Positions 1-6,759 are shown, numbered from the stretch's first letter. The stretch is 8,755 nucleotides of DNA from an uncultured Collinsella sp. (GCA_900547855.1 URIK01000080.1:1-8755); one strand, 5' to 3'. Numbers and translations are program-made. The notes: a model not told the origin generated them from the sequence alone.

Positions 1-40
1 CGACTAGTCGTCGGCAGCGTCAGATGTGTATAAGAGACAG
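1..40. other. Illumina Nextera adapter (not genomic)
   Basis: Positions 8-40 are exactly the 33-nt Nextera read-1 adapter, ending in the 19-bp Tn5 mosaic end (22-40). Positions 1-7 (CGACTAG) are the last seven bases of an 8-nt i5 index. The index is seen complete, in reverse complement, at the other end of the contig. Genomic sequence begins at 41. Reading frames that start in or run into this block are artificial. Confidence 0.98.
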
Positions 41-1119
41 GCGCGCCTGCTCCCGAACCGGGGCCATCTGCCCCGGTATCCTCGTTTGAGGCGCTCGTTG
101 GCGCGCGTGACGCCGCGGGCTCCAATCCGCTCGATAGCTTGGCCGCTCCGGCGCTGTCTCCGCAGGATGCCCTGGCCGCCGCCATCGCGGGCAACGCGTA
201 TGCCGCGCCGACGGAGATGCCGGCGGGTGCCGTGCATGCCGACGAGATCGAGCGCACCTACGGTCCGCTCACCTGTAAGGCGCTGCCGGCGCTCATGGAG
301 TGGCTGGCCCTGCGTTCCGACTTGGATTCCCTGGCCGGCGAGACGCATGCCATTACCATGATGACCATCCACTCCGCCAAGGGCCTGGAGTTCCCGGCGG
401 TGTTCGTGGCCGGCATGGAGGAGGGCATCTTCCCGCACGTGCACGACTTTGGCGGTAGTGACGATCCGGGCAAGCTCGAGGAGGAGCGTCGCTTGGCCTA
501 CGTCGCCATCACGCGTGCTCGCAAGCGCCTGTTCCTGACCTATGCGGCCACGCGTCGCACCTACGGCTCGACCTCTGCCAACCCGCGCTCGCGCTTCCTC
601 AACGAGATTCCGTTTGAGGATATCGAGTTTAGCGGCATCGGTTCTGCCGGTTTTGAGGGCACGGGCTGGGAGAAGCGCGGCGACCGTCACGGCACCTTTG
701 GCTCGGGCATGGGCTCGGATATGTACGGCGGCAAGGTGTTTGGCTCGCATACGCGCTCGACCGGCGGTTCCGGTTCGCGCGGCGGATCGAGCTTTGACGA
801 TTTCTTTGGCGGCAGCAGTTACGGGACCGAGCGCCATCGTGGGGTTTCGCCTGACGCCGGCCGTGTTGCCTCGACTTTTGGTTCGGGCGCGTCGCGAGCC
901 AAAAAGCCGTCTTCCAAGGTGTCTCCGACGGTGGAGCGCAAGGTCGATCGTGCCAGCGCATCGCAGGACTTTGCCGCGGGCGATACCGTGAGCCACAAGA
1001 CTTTTGGCACGGGTACCGTGATCTCGGTCGCCGGAGACATGATCGAGGTTCAATTCGAAAAGACCGGCCAGACCAAAAAGCTTATGAAGGGCTTTGCTCC
1101 GATCGTCAAGCTGTCGTGA
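41..1119 (+). CDS. pcrA: ATP-dependent DNA helicase PcrA/UvrD, C-terminal part (5' truncated)
   Basis: This is the C-terminal 358 residues of a superfamily 1A 3'-5' DNA helicase of DNA repair and replication-conflict resolution. The frame (first full codon at 43) is open from the adapter junction, so the true start lies off the contig; the TTG at 139 is only an internal codon. Helicase motif V is at about nt 358-393 (TIHSAKGLEF), followed by GMEEGIFPH. Motif VI is at about 475-531 (EEERRLAYVAITRARKRL) and carries the arginine finger region. SRFLNEIP closes domain 2A. A roughly 110-residue Gly/Ser-rich linker follows, then a C-terminal Tudor-like domain (about 979-1116, GDTVSHKTFGTGTVISV to FAPIVKLS). 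In PcrA this domain contacts RNA polymerase, which favours PcrA over Rep. An Ala/Pro-rich insert (about 43-240) precedes the conserved DLDSL just before motif V; B. subtilis-type PcrA has only a short link there. The stop is TGA at 1117-1119. Confidence 0.93.
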
Positions 1120-1126
1120 TCCCGGT

Positions 1127-1256
1127 GGACCTGGGCGGGCGTATGGGGCAACATCGCCTGCTCGGGCAGTCCTGCGCAAGACGGAGAGCACATTAAGTGC
1201 TCTCCTTTGCGTGCGGAACTCGCGATCGATGTTGCCCTATACGCCCGCCCAGGTCC
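1127..1256. repeat. 130-bp long inverted repeat (cruciform/hairpin element)
   Basis: The arms 1127-1156 and 1227-1256 are complementary over 30 bp. The only non-Watson-Crick position is G1145 opposite T1238, which still pairs as G-U in RNA. Pairing resumes partially through 1168-1182/1206-1220 and ends in a perfect 9-bp inner hairpin (1183-1191/1197-1205, loop ATTAA) followed by TTT. The element starts 7 nt after the pcrA stop codon. No convincing target-site duplication flanks it and no protein is plausible in it. It could be a MITE-like mobile hairpin, a very strong 3'-end structure for the pcrA mRNA, or both. The pairing is read directly from the sequence; the function is unknown. Confidence 0.85.
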
Positions 1257-1272
1257 TTGGGTAACGGTGCTT

Positions 1273-1301
1273 GCGAACGTCGCTCTGCTCGTTCGCTTTT
1301 T
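1273..1301 (+). terminator. Probable intrinsic terminator downstream of pcrA
   Basis: The 7-bp stem GCGAACG (1273-1279) / CGTTCGC (1290-1296) has a 10-nt loop and is followed directly by five T residues (1297-1301). This is the expected layout of a rho-independent terminator for rightward transcription from pcrA. The stem is short, so the large hairpin just upstream may also contribute. Confidence 0.6.
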
Positions 1302-1338
1302 GATCTGGAGAGCCGGGTGGGCTGATAAATAGATATGG

Positions 1339-1376
1339 CAAGGGGCTCTCCCGCACATGGACGGGAGAGCCCCTTG
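1339..1376. terminator. 15-bp hairpin between convergent genes, candidate bidirectional terminator
   Basis: CAAGGGGCTCTCCCG (1339-1353) pairs perfectly with 1362-1376 around an 8-nt loop. It lies between the rightward helicase gene and the leftward manA gene (stop at 1401), the normal place for a shared terminator. Neither side has a strong T-tract: the + side reads TTGCGTTT and the - side reads GCCATATCTATTTATC. Termination on the - strand, after manA, is the more plausible use. Confidence 0.6.
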
Positions 1377-1400
1377 TTGCGTTTGGGTTGTTGGTGCGAC

Positions 1401-2333
1401 CTACAGGTGGCTGATGATCAGTTCCATCTTGCCTTCGAGGTCGATGGAGCTGACGGTGCTCGGGGCCAGCAGGTGGCTTCCCTTGTGGACGGGGTCGCCG
1501 CAGATGGTGCCTTCGCCGTCGATGACCGACAGGCACATGAAGGGCCAGCGCTGGTCGAGGGTCTTGCTGCCGTCGACGCGCACGCGATCGACGGTGTAGC
1601 AGGGGTTGGACTCGAGCTCGGTCACGCCGTCCACCTCGGGTGCGGTTATCGTGCCGTCGGTCGGAGCCTGGGCATCAAAATCGATGCAGTCGAGACTCTG
1701 CTCAATGTGCAGCGGACGCAGCTTGCCGTCGGTGCCGGGACGGTCGTAGTCGTACAGGCGATATGTCACGTCGCTCGACTGCTGCGTCTCCAAAATGAGC
1801 GTGCCGGTCTTGATGGCGTGCACGGTACCGGAATCAATCTGGAAAAAGTCGCCCTTGTGGATCGGCAGTACGTTGAGCATGTCGTCCCAGCGGCCGTCCT
1901 CGATCATCTGCGCGGCCTCGGCGCGGTCATGCGCACGCTGGCCGACGATGATTGTGGCGCCGGGCTCGCAGTCCAGCACATACCAGCACTCGGTTTTGCC
2001 CAGGCTGCCGTTCTCGTGCTTGGCGGCGTACTCGTCGTTGGGATGAATCTGGATCGAAAGGTCGTCCTTGGCGTCCAGAATCTTAATGAGCAGCGGGAAC
2101 TCCTTGCCCTCGCAGTTGCCAAAGAGCTCGCGGTGCTCGGCCCACAGCCACGAAAGCGTGTGGCCTGCATACGGGCCCTCCGCAATCTGGCAGTCACCGT
2201 TGGGGTGGGCCGAGATGGCCCAACACTCACCGATGGGACCATCGGGAATGTCGTAACCAAATACGGTTTCGAGTTGACGGCCGCCCCAGATCTTCTCGTG
2301 GAAGATCGGCGTCAGTTTAATCAAATCGGACAT
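1401..2333 (-). CDS. manA: Class I mannose-6-phosphate isomerase (ManA/GmuF type)
   Basis: A zinc-dependent cytosolic isomerase that interconverts mannose-6-phosphate and fructose-6-phosphate. At 310 residues it is the short type I form found in Bacillus. From the chosen start, the zinc ligands are Gln95 and His97 (IQIHPND), Glu115 (GKTECWY) and His172 (SGTVHAI); the catalytic arginine is Arg192 in TYRLYDYDR. The substrate-site phrase LETQQSSD is also conserved. Two ATGs, at 2339 and 2333, are possible. A GGGAG ribosome site lies only 1 nt from the upstream ATG but 7 nt from the one at 2333, so MSDLIKL is preferred. The gene lies 74 bp downstream of the GntR gene on the same strand. The gap shows no clear promoter, so the two are probably cotranscribed. 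The link to the divergent PTS/GH1 genes suggests it channels mannose-6-phosphate released by them. Confidence 0.95.
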   Translation of the reverse strand: MSDLIKLTPIFHEKIWGGRQLETVFGYDIPDGPIGECWAISAHPNGDCQIAEGPYAGHTLSWLWAEHRELFGNCEGKEFPLLIKILDAKDDLSIQIHPNDEYAAKHENGSLGKTECWYVLDCEPGATIIVGQRAHDRAEAAQMIEDGRWDDMLNVLPIHKGDFFQIDSGTVHAIKTGTLILETQQSSDVTYRLYDYDRPGTDGKLRPLHIEQSLDCIDFDAQAPTDGTITAPEVDGVTELESNPCYTVDRVRVDGSKTLDQRWPFMCLSVIDGEGTICGDPVHKGSHLLAPSTVSSIDLEGKMELIISHL

Positions 2334-2374
2334 GTTCATACTCCCATTGTGCTGCGTGGGCGCCGCGTAAAACT

Positions 2375-2387
2375 GCTCAAAACGAGC
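2375..2387 (-). other. Small hairpin in the gntR-manA gap
   Basis: On the - strand, GCTC and GAGC form a 4-bp stem around GTTTT and are followed by AGTTTTAC. It sits between the repressor stop codon and the manA start. It is too short to be a convincing terminator and may only tune readthrough or message stability. Confidence 0.25.
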
Positions 2388-2407
2388 GCCCGCATGACTA
2401 CAAAAAC

Positions 2408-3127
2408 CTATGCCAACGTTACGTTGTGCAGCTCAAAGCGGTCGCCGACGTTGCGCGAGACCGAATACTCAAAGGCGGCACTGCTATCCAAGAAGCCAAT
2501 CTGGGTGAGCTCGAGCAGGGGAGAGCCAGGTTTGGTGTCCAGACGCTCGGCTTCTTCCTCGGTTGCTGCCACGGCGCGAATGGTACGGTGAAAGCTCGAA
2601 ATCTTCAGCCCACATTGCTCGCGGATGAAGCCGTAGACCGATCCGTACAGGTCCTTCTTTTTCAGCCCCGGAATCAGCTCGAGGGGCATGTAGGTGTACT
2701 CGATAACGATGGGCTTTTCATCGGCCTGACGCACGCGCACGACGTGATAGGCAAAGTCATCCTCGGCAATTCCCAGCTGGGCTGCGATGTCCGCTGGTGG
2801 ATTAACAATCGAGAAATCGTAGACCACCGAGGTCACCTTCTCCCCGCGGTGCTCATACGAAAAGCCCTGGGCACGGTCGTTTTTGCCCTGGAAAAACGCC
2901 TGGCCGGGAAGCCCCGCCGTGTCCTTAACGTAGGTACCCGATCCGCGTCGGCTGGTAATAAGACCTTCCTTGGTGATTTGTTCAATAGCTCGTTTGACGG
3001 TGATTTTGGAAACGCTATAGAGCTCGCAGAACTCAACGACGGTGGGAAGCTTGTCGCCCGGTTTAAGAGCGCCATCCTCAATACTCCGACGAATATCTGC
3101 AGCTATCGCCTCGTATTTGGGAATCAT
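2408..3127 (-). CDS. GntR family (HutC/UTRA) transcriptional regulator of sugar utilisation
   Basis: A 239-residue cytosolic DNA-binding repressor, normal in length for the HutC subfamily. Residues 5-67 form the GntR winged helix (YEAIAADIRRSIEDGALKPG; LPTVVEFCE; SKITVKRAIEQI; RRGSGTYV). Residues about 90-235 form the UTRA effector domain, with IEYTYMPLELIPGL (142-155) and the C-terminal FEYSVSRNVGDRFELHNV. UTRA domains of such regulators usually bind sugar phosphates. The start is secure: AAAGGAGG stands 4 nt before ATG. The gene is divergent from the GH1-PTS genes and lies just upstream of manA, the arrangement of a local repressor such as B. subtilis GmuR. Its likely ligand is the phosphorylated disaccharide or a product such as glucose- or mannose-6-phosphate; that is inference. 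Confidence 0.92.
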   Translation of the reverse strand: MIPKYEAIAADIRRSIEDGALKPGDKLPTVVEFCELYSVSKITVKRAIEQITKEGLITSRRGSGTYVKDTAGLPGQAFFQGKNDRAQGFSYEHRGEKVTSVVYDFSIVNPPADIAAQLGIAEDDFAYHVVRVRQADEKPIVIEYTYMPLELIPGLKKKDLYGSVYGFIREQCGLKISSFHRTIRAVAATEEEAERLDTKPGSPLLELTQIGFLDSSAAFEYSVSRNVGDRFELHNVTLA

Positions 3128-3156
3128 GGAACCTCCTTTCCGACATATATGAATAC

Positions 3157-3244
3157 AAAAGTAAGTATAACCCTCAACAGGGCACCCATATTACTTTTAT
3201 CTAAGAAGTTCGAGAAAGAAAAAAGAAAAAGACGCTTTACTTTT
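3157..3244. promoter_or_regulatory. Candidate GntR operator cluster (AAAAGTAA / TTACTTTT)
   Basis: The 8-mer AAAAGTAA occurs at 3157-3164, and its exact reverse complement TTACTTTT occurs at 3191-3198 and 3237-3244. All three lie in the 300-bp gap between the divergent repressor and GH1 genes. The third copy overlaps the predicted -35 of the GH1 promoter, and the first abuts a possible leftward -10 (TATACT on the - strand, 3169-3164) for the repressor gene. This is a plausible layout for autoregulation plus operon repression. The region is AT-rich, so chance similarity cannot be excluded. Confidence 0.4.
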
Positions 3245-3263
3245 AAAATTAGAGCGCTATAGT
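3236..3263 (+). promoter_or_regulatory. Predicted sigma-70-type promoter for the GH1-PTS operon
   Basis: The -35 is TTTACT (3236-3241, 4 of 6 consensus), the spacer is 16 bp, and the -10 is TATAGT (3258-3263, 5 of 6). Transcription would start near 3270, giving a leader of about 160 nt that contains the large hairpin at 3307-3396. This is the best promoter match in the gap. Confidence 0.55.
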
Positions 3264-3306
3264 TTAAGCAACGAACGGAATCCTTCCGCACAACAGGATC
3301 GACCGT

Positions 3307-3396
3307 TTGGGGACGGTTTTGTTTTGGCAGGTTGGATATCGGTATGACCGGTGCGCGCCCGCGCCGGATAACCTGCCAAAGCAAACCCGTCTCCAA
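3307..3396. repeat. 27-bp inverted repeat in the operon leader (dispersed repeat family)
   Basis: The arms 3307-3333 and 3370-3396 pair over 27 positions, with one mismatch (T3317/C3386) and two G-T pairs. A second stem forms inside the loop (3348-3355/3360-3367, one G-T pair). Each arm carries the core GGGACRGGTTTGYTTTGGCAGGTT with small changes, and a third copy lies at 7248-7275. The hairpin lies between the predicted promoter and the GH1 ribosome site, so it would be part of the mRNA leader. There is no T-tract after it. It may be a REP/MITE-like element or a leader control structure. Confidence 0.8.
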
Positions 3397-3430
3397 CCGG
3401 AAGCTCTAGAACACGAAAGCGAGGACTTTG

Positions 3431-4831
3431 ATGGCACAGTATCAGCTGCCCAACGACTTCTTCTTTGGCGCTGCTATGTCCGGCCCGCAGACTGAGGGTC
3501 AGTGGAACCAGGGCGGCAAGCTCGAGAACCTGTGGGACACCTGGTCCATCCAGGATCTGGGTTCGTTCTACAACCGCGTTGGCTCTTACGCCGGCAATGA
3601 CTTTATGGCCAAGTACCAGGAAGACTTTCGCATTTTGAAGGACTTGGGCCTGGATACCTATCGCACTTCCATCCAGTGGAGCCGTCTGCTCGATGCCGAC
3701 GGCAACCTCAACGAGGAAGGTGCCGCGTGGTATCACGAGTTGTTCCGCGCCTCTCGCGAAGCCGGCCTGGAGCCGTTTGTCAACTTGTACCACTTTGATA
3801 TGCCCACCTACCTTTTTAACCGTGGCGGCTGGGAGAGCCGTGAGGTCGTCGAGGCTTACGCGCATTACGCCGACGTCGCCTTCCGCGAGTTTGGCCAGGA
3901 GATTAAGTACTGGTTCACCTTTAACGAGCCCATCGTCGAGCCCGAGCAGCGCTATCAGGAGGGCGTGTGGTTCCCGCAGCTCCACGACTTCAACCGCGCC
4001 CGCACCGTGCAGTATCACATCTCGCTGGCACATGCGCTGGCCGTGGCCAACTACCGTCGCGCCTATGACGAGGGCGCTATTCGCGCCGATGCCAAGATCG
4101 GCATGATCAACTGCTTTACTCCGGTCTACACCAAGGAGAACCCCAGCGAGGCAGACCTCGAGGCCGTGCGTATGACCAGCGGCATCAACAATCGCTGGTG
4201 GCTCGACCTTATTACCAAGGGCGAGCTTCCTGCCGACGTGCTCGATAGCCTGGCCGAGGGCGGCGTTAAGCTCCCGTTCCGTGCCGGCGACCAAGAGATT
4301 CTCAAGCAGGGTGTTGTCGACTGGCTCGGCTGCAACTACTACCACCCCACGCGCGTTCAGGCGCCGGCGAGCAAGATCGACCAGTACGGTCTGCCGCACT
4401 TTGCCGACGAGTACGTATGGCCCGACGCCGTTATGAACGAGAGCCGCGGCTGGGAGATCTACCCGCAAGGCCTCTACGACTTTGGCATGGACTGCGCTAA
4501 GAACTACCCCGATCTTGAGTGGTTCGTTTCCGAGAACGGCATCGGCATCATGGACGAATACAAGAACCGTGACGCCGAAGGAACCATCCAGGATGACTAC
4601 CGAGTCGACTTTGTGCGCCAACACCTGGAGTGGGTTGCCAAGGCAATCTCCGAGGGCGCCAAATGCCGGGGCTATCACTATTGGGCCGTCATCGATAACT
4701 GGTCTTGGGCCAATGCCTTTAAGAATCGCTATGGCTTTGTCGAGGTCGATCTCATGGACGGCTACAAGCGCCGCCTTAAGAAGTCGGCAGCCTGGCTCAA
4801 ACAGGTCGCCACGACCCACGTGGTTGATTAG
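3431..4831 (+). CDS. GH1 6-phospho-beta-glycosidase (GmuD/BglA-like)
   Basis: A 466-residue glycoside hydrolase family 1 TIM-barrel enzyme of normal length with no signal peptide, so cytosolic. The acid/base is Glu166 in FTFNEP (163-167) and the nucleophile is Glu368 in SENG (367-370). Sugar-site residues include Gln20 (GPQTEG), His121 (YHFDMP) and the NWSW tryptophans (424, 426). The C-terminal segment SWANAFKNRYGF resembles the phosphate-binding loop of 6-phospho-glycosidases, with Ser425, Lys431 and Tyr434. With the PTS genes directly downstream, the substrate is most likely a 6'-phosphorylated beta-disaccharide, cleaved to sugar-6-phosphate plus free sugar. Whether the sugar is glucose, galactose or mannose cannot be read from the sequence. 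ATG at 3431 follows GAGGA by 5 nt and is preferred over the TTG at 3428. It is the first gene of the operon. Confidence 0.92.
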   Translation: MAQYQLPNDFFFGAAMSGPQTEGQWNQGGKLENLWDTWSIQDLGSFYNRVGSYAGNDFMAKYQEDFRILKDLGLDTYRTSIQWSRLLDADGNLNEEGAAWYHELFRASREAGLEPFVNLYHFDMPTYLFNRGGWESREVVEAYAHYADVAFREFGQEIKYWFTFNEPIVEPEQRYQEGVWFPQLHDFNRARTVQYHISLAHALAVANYRRAYDEGAIRADAKIGMINCFTPVYTKENPSEADLEAVRMTSGINNRWWLDLITKGELPADVLDSLAEGGVKLPFRAGDQEILKQGVVDWLGCNYYHPTRVQAPASKIDQYGLPHFADEYVWPDAVMNESRGWEIYPQGLYDFGMDCAKNYPDLEWFVSENGIGIMDEYKNRDAEGTIQDDYRVDFVRQHLEWVAKAISEGAKCRGYHYWAVIDNWSWANAFKNRYGFVEVDLMDGYKRRLKKSAAWLKQVATTHVVD

Positions 4832-4836
4832 CGACC

Positions 4837-4867
4837 GGGCGAACGCCCAGACCGCGCGCCGCCGCGC
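4837..4867 (+). other. GC-rich intercistronic stem-loops
   Basis: Two short hairpins lie just after the GH1 stop codon: GGGC/GCCC (4837-4840/4845-4848) and GCGCG/CGCGC (4854-4858/4863-4867). Neither is followed by a T-tract, so they are more likely to shape message decay or relative expression than to terminate. The rest of the gap up to 4941 shows nothing recognisable. Confidence 0.35.
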
Positions 4868-4951
4868 GCAACACATGGCACATCTGGTGGCAGAGGGCGA
4901 CAGACCACCGTGCGCATAGGAAAAGGCCGGATTTGAAAGTTAGGAGCAATC

Positions 4952-6295
4952 ATGGCCAGTGACAACGGAAAGAGCTTCCTCGACAAGTTTGCCGAGGTCT
5001 CTGCGAAGGTGGGAAACCAGGTTCACCTGCGTTCCCTGCGTGACGCCTTCGCGACCATCACGCCGCTCTATATCCTTGCGGGTATCGCGGTTCTTATTAA
5101 TAACGTCGTGTTCCCTCTGTTCCCGCTCGATGCGGCGGGCCTTGCCAACCTTCAGACGTGGGGTTCGGCAATTACGCTGGGCACCCTCAACGTCTCTGCC
5201 ATTATCTTGGCCGGATTGATTGGCTACAGCCTCGCCAAGAACAAGCGTTTCGATAACCCGCTCGCTTGCGTGGTCGTCGCCATCTCTGCCTTCGTCATCA
5301 TGATGCCGCAGCAGATCACCGCCTCGCTTGCCGCCACGAGCCCGCTGCTCACCGACAAGATCACCTCCGCCGAGGTCACGGGCGCCCTTTCGACTGCCAA
5401 CACCGGCACTAACGGTCTGTTCTCGGCCATTATCATCGCTCTGCTCTCCGTCTCGCTCTTCATCAAGATTTCTGGCGTCGAGAAGCTCAAGGTTAAGCTG
5501 GGCGAGGGCGTGCCCCCCGCGGTCTCCAACTCCTTCAACGTCATGATCCCGATGCTGCTCAACCTCGCGATCTTCGCTCTTGCCGCGGCCCTGCTCGCCG
5601 TGTGCGCCGGCACCGATCTGTGCACCATCATCTCCACGTGCATCTCCAACCCGCTCAAGAGCATCATGAACGCCGGTCCGTGGGCTGTTATCCTCATCTA
5701 CACCCTTGCCAACCTGCTGTTCTGCGTCGGTATTCACCAGTCCACCATCTCTGGCGCTACCGTCGAGCCGATCCTGACCATGCTCATCGTCGACAACATG
5801 GCTACCTTTGCCGCCGGTGGCACCATCCAGCCCGATCACTACATGAACATGCAGATCGTTAACAGCTTTGCCCTCATCGGCGGCTCGGGCTGCACCCTCA
5901 TGCTTCTGCTCGACACGCTCCTGTTCTCCAAGAACAAGGCTTCCGAGACCGTTTCCAAGATGGCTATCCTGCCTGGTCTGTTCAACATCAACGAGCCGGT
6001 TATCTACGGTTACCCCATCGTGTACAACCTGCCGCTCATGATTCCGTTTGTCCTCCTCCCCGATCTGTTCATCGGCATCACCTATGGCCTTACCTGCGCA
6101 GGCATCATCAGCCCCTGCATCGCCCAGGTGCCCTGGACCATGCCTCCCGTCATCAATGCCCTGCTCGCTACGGGCTTTGATTGGCGCGCCGGCGTGTGGC
6201 AGGCTCTCGAGATTGTCATTGGCATGGCCGTCTACCTGCCCTTTATGAAGATTTCCGAGAAGGCAATCGCCAAGCAGGAGGCTCTCGCCGAGTAG
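4952..6295 (+). CDS. PTS lactose/cellobiose-family transporter subunit IIC
   Basis: A 447-residue integral membrane permease of the phosphotransferase system. It carries the disaccharide across the cytoplasmic membrane while EIIB phosphorylates it. It has about ten hydrophobic segments, beginning near residues 37-58, and the full family length. Family landmarks are EGVPPAVSNSF (185-195), VGIHQSTISG (259-268), FNINEPVIYGYP (344-355) and VPWTMPPVINALLATG (393-408). His262 and Glu348 align with the histidine and glutamate that contact sugar in the Bacillus ChbC structure. The more usual GIHG reads GIHQ here. The start is supported by AGGAG 5 nt before ATG. It is separated from the GH1 gene by 120 bp with no clear promoter, so it is probably in the same operon. 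Relatives are CelB, ChbC, LicC and GmuC; substrate preference is unproven. Confidence 0.93.
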   Translation: MASDNGKSFLDKFAEVSAKVGNQVHLRSLRDAFATITPLYILAGIAVLINNVVFPLFPLDAAGLANLQTWGSAITLGTLNVSAIILAGLIGYSLAKNKRFDNPLACVVVAISAFVIMMPQQITASLAATSPLLTDKITSAEVTGALSTANTGTNGLFSAIIIALLSVSLFIKISGVEKLKVKLGEGVPPAVSNSFNVMIPMLLNLAIFALAAALLAVCAGTDLCTIISTCISNPLKSIMNAGPWAVILIYTLANLLFCVGIHQSTISGATVEPILTMLIVDNMATFAAGGTIQPDHYMNMQIVNSFALIGGSGCTLMLLLDTLLFSKNKASETVSKMAILPGLFNINEPVIYGYPIVYNLPLMIPFVLLPDLFIGITYGLTCAGIISPCIAQVPWTMPPVINALLATGFDWRAGVWQALEIVIGMAVYLPFMKISEKAIAKQEALAE

Positions 6296-6327
6296 AACGC
6301 CTAACGTTCGTCCCTTTCACCTTTGCA

Positions 6328-6352
6328 GGCGCCGGTACGCGGTGCCGGTGCC
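6328..6352 (+). other. Intercistronic hairpin between EIIC and EIIB
   Basis: Positions 6328-6337 pair with 6343-6352 over 10 bp, including two G-T pairs, around a 5-nt loop. No T-tract follows. It may mark a processing or stability boundary that separates the expression of EIIC from that of EIIB and EIIA. Confidence 0.4.
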
Positions 6353-6425
6353 CGCGACTCTCTCCCTTGTGTAAAGATGCAGGGGGGTGGGCACAATAGC
6401 CGCAAGGAATAAAACCAGTTGTCGT

Positions 6426-6440
6426 CTGCGCGCCGCGCAG
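6426..6440 (+). promoter_or_regulatory. Hairpin immediately upstream of the EIIB ribosome site
   Basis: CTGCGCGCCGCGCAG is a 15-nt perfect palindrome around one central base and ends 4 nt before the strong AAGGAGG (6445-6451) of the EIIB gene. It is close enough to protect the 5' end of a processed EIIB-EIIA message, or to influence ribosome access. The pairing is seen; the role is inferred. Confidence 0.35.
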
Positions 6441-6456
6441 TTATAAGGAGGAAACC

Positions 6457-6759
6457 ATGAAGAAGATCATGCTCTGCTGCAATGCCGGTATGTCCACGAG
6501 CCTGCTGGTCCAGAAGATGCAGGCCGAGGTTGCAAACCGTGGTCTGGATATCGAGGTCGAGGCTCGTCCCATGAATGAGGCCCACGATCACCTGGACGAG
6601 TGCGACATGTTGCTGCTTGGCCCGCAGATCGGCTACACCAAGGGCGACTTTGAGAAGGAGGCCGCCGGTCGTTTTCCGGTCGAGGTCATCAACATGGTCG
6701 ACTACGGCCGCATGAACGCTGCCGGCATCATCGACCACTGCGTCAGCGTGATGGGCTAG
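6457..6759 (+). CDS. PTS lactose/cellobiose-family subunit IIB
   Basis: A 100-residue soluble cytosolic phosphocarrier that passes phosphate from EIIA to the sugar bound in EIIC. The N-terminus MKKIMLCCNAGMSTSLL holds the phosphorylated cysteine, Cys8, in the C-x-AGMSTS loop. Cys7 next to it is unusual but should not replace it. LLLGPQIGYTKGDFE is the usual second conserved stretch. The length is typical of free-standing EIIB domains such as CelA/ChbB/GmuB. AAGGAGG lies 5 nt before the ATG, the strongest ribosome site in the operon. The EIIA gene follows within 9 nt, so the two are probably translated in step. Confidence 0.95.
   Translation: MKKIMLCCNAGMSTSLLVQKMQAEVANRGLDIEVEARPMNEAHDHLDECDMLLLGPQIGYTKGDFEKEAAGRFPVEVINMVDYGRMNAAGIIDHCVSVMG

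Noticed and set aside
26..361. 111-residue + frame beginning MYKRQ
   Set aside because: It begins inside the Tn5 mosaic end and overlaps the true helicase frame.
4..1191. 395-residue open frame on the - strand antisense to the helicase
   Set aside because: It is a high-GC shadow of the helicase frame, has no family signature, and its last residues are adapter translation.
1120..1400. CRISPR array or riboswitch in the helicase-manA gap
   Set aside because: There are no regularly spaced direct repeats and no known riboswitch layout; the structure is one large inverted repeat plus two terminator-like hairpins.
1335..2591. 418-residue + frame opposite manA and the repressor
   Set aside because: It spans two real genes with clear catalytic and DNA-binding motifs on the other strand and has no motif of its own.
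3124..3396. 90-residue - frame upstream of the repressor
   Set aside because: It is made from the inverted repeat and the AT-rich control region, and overlaps the repressor ribosome site and promoter region.
3307..3396. Leader hairpin as a classical intrinsic attenuator
   Set aside because: No T-tract follows the stem and no competing antiterminator stem or RAT-like site was recognised.
3257..4876. 539-residue - frame opposite the GH1 gene
   Set aside because: It is an antisense shadow caused by codon bias; the + strand carries all GH1 catalytic motifs and a ribosome site.
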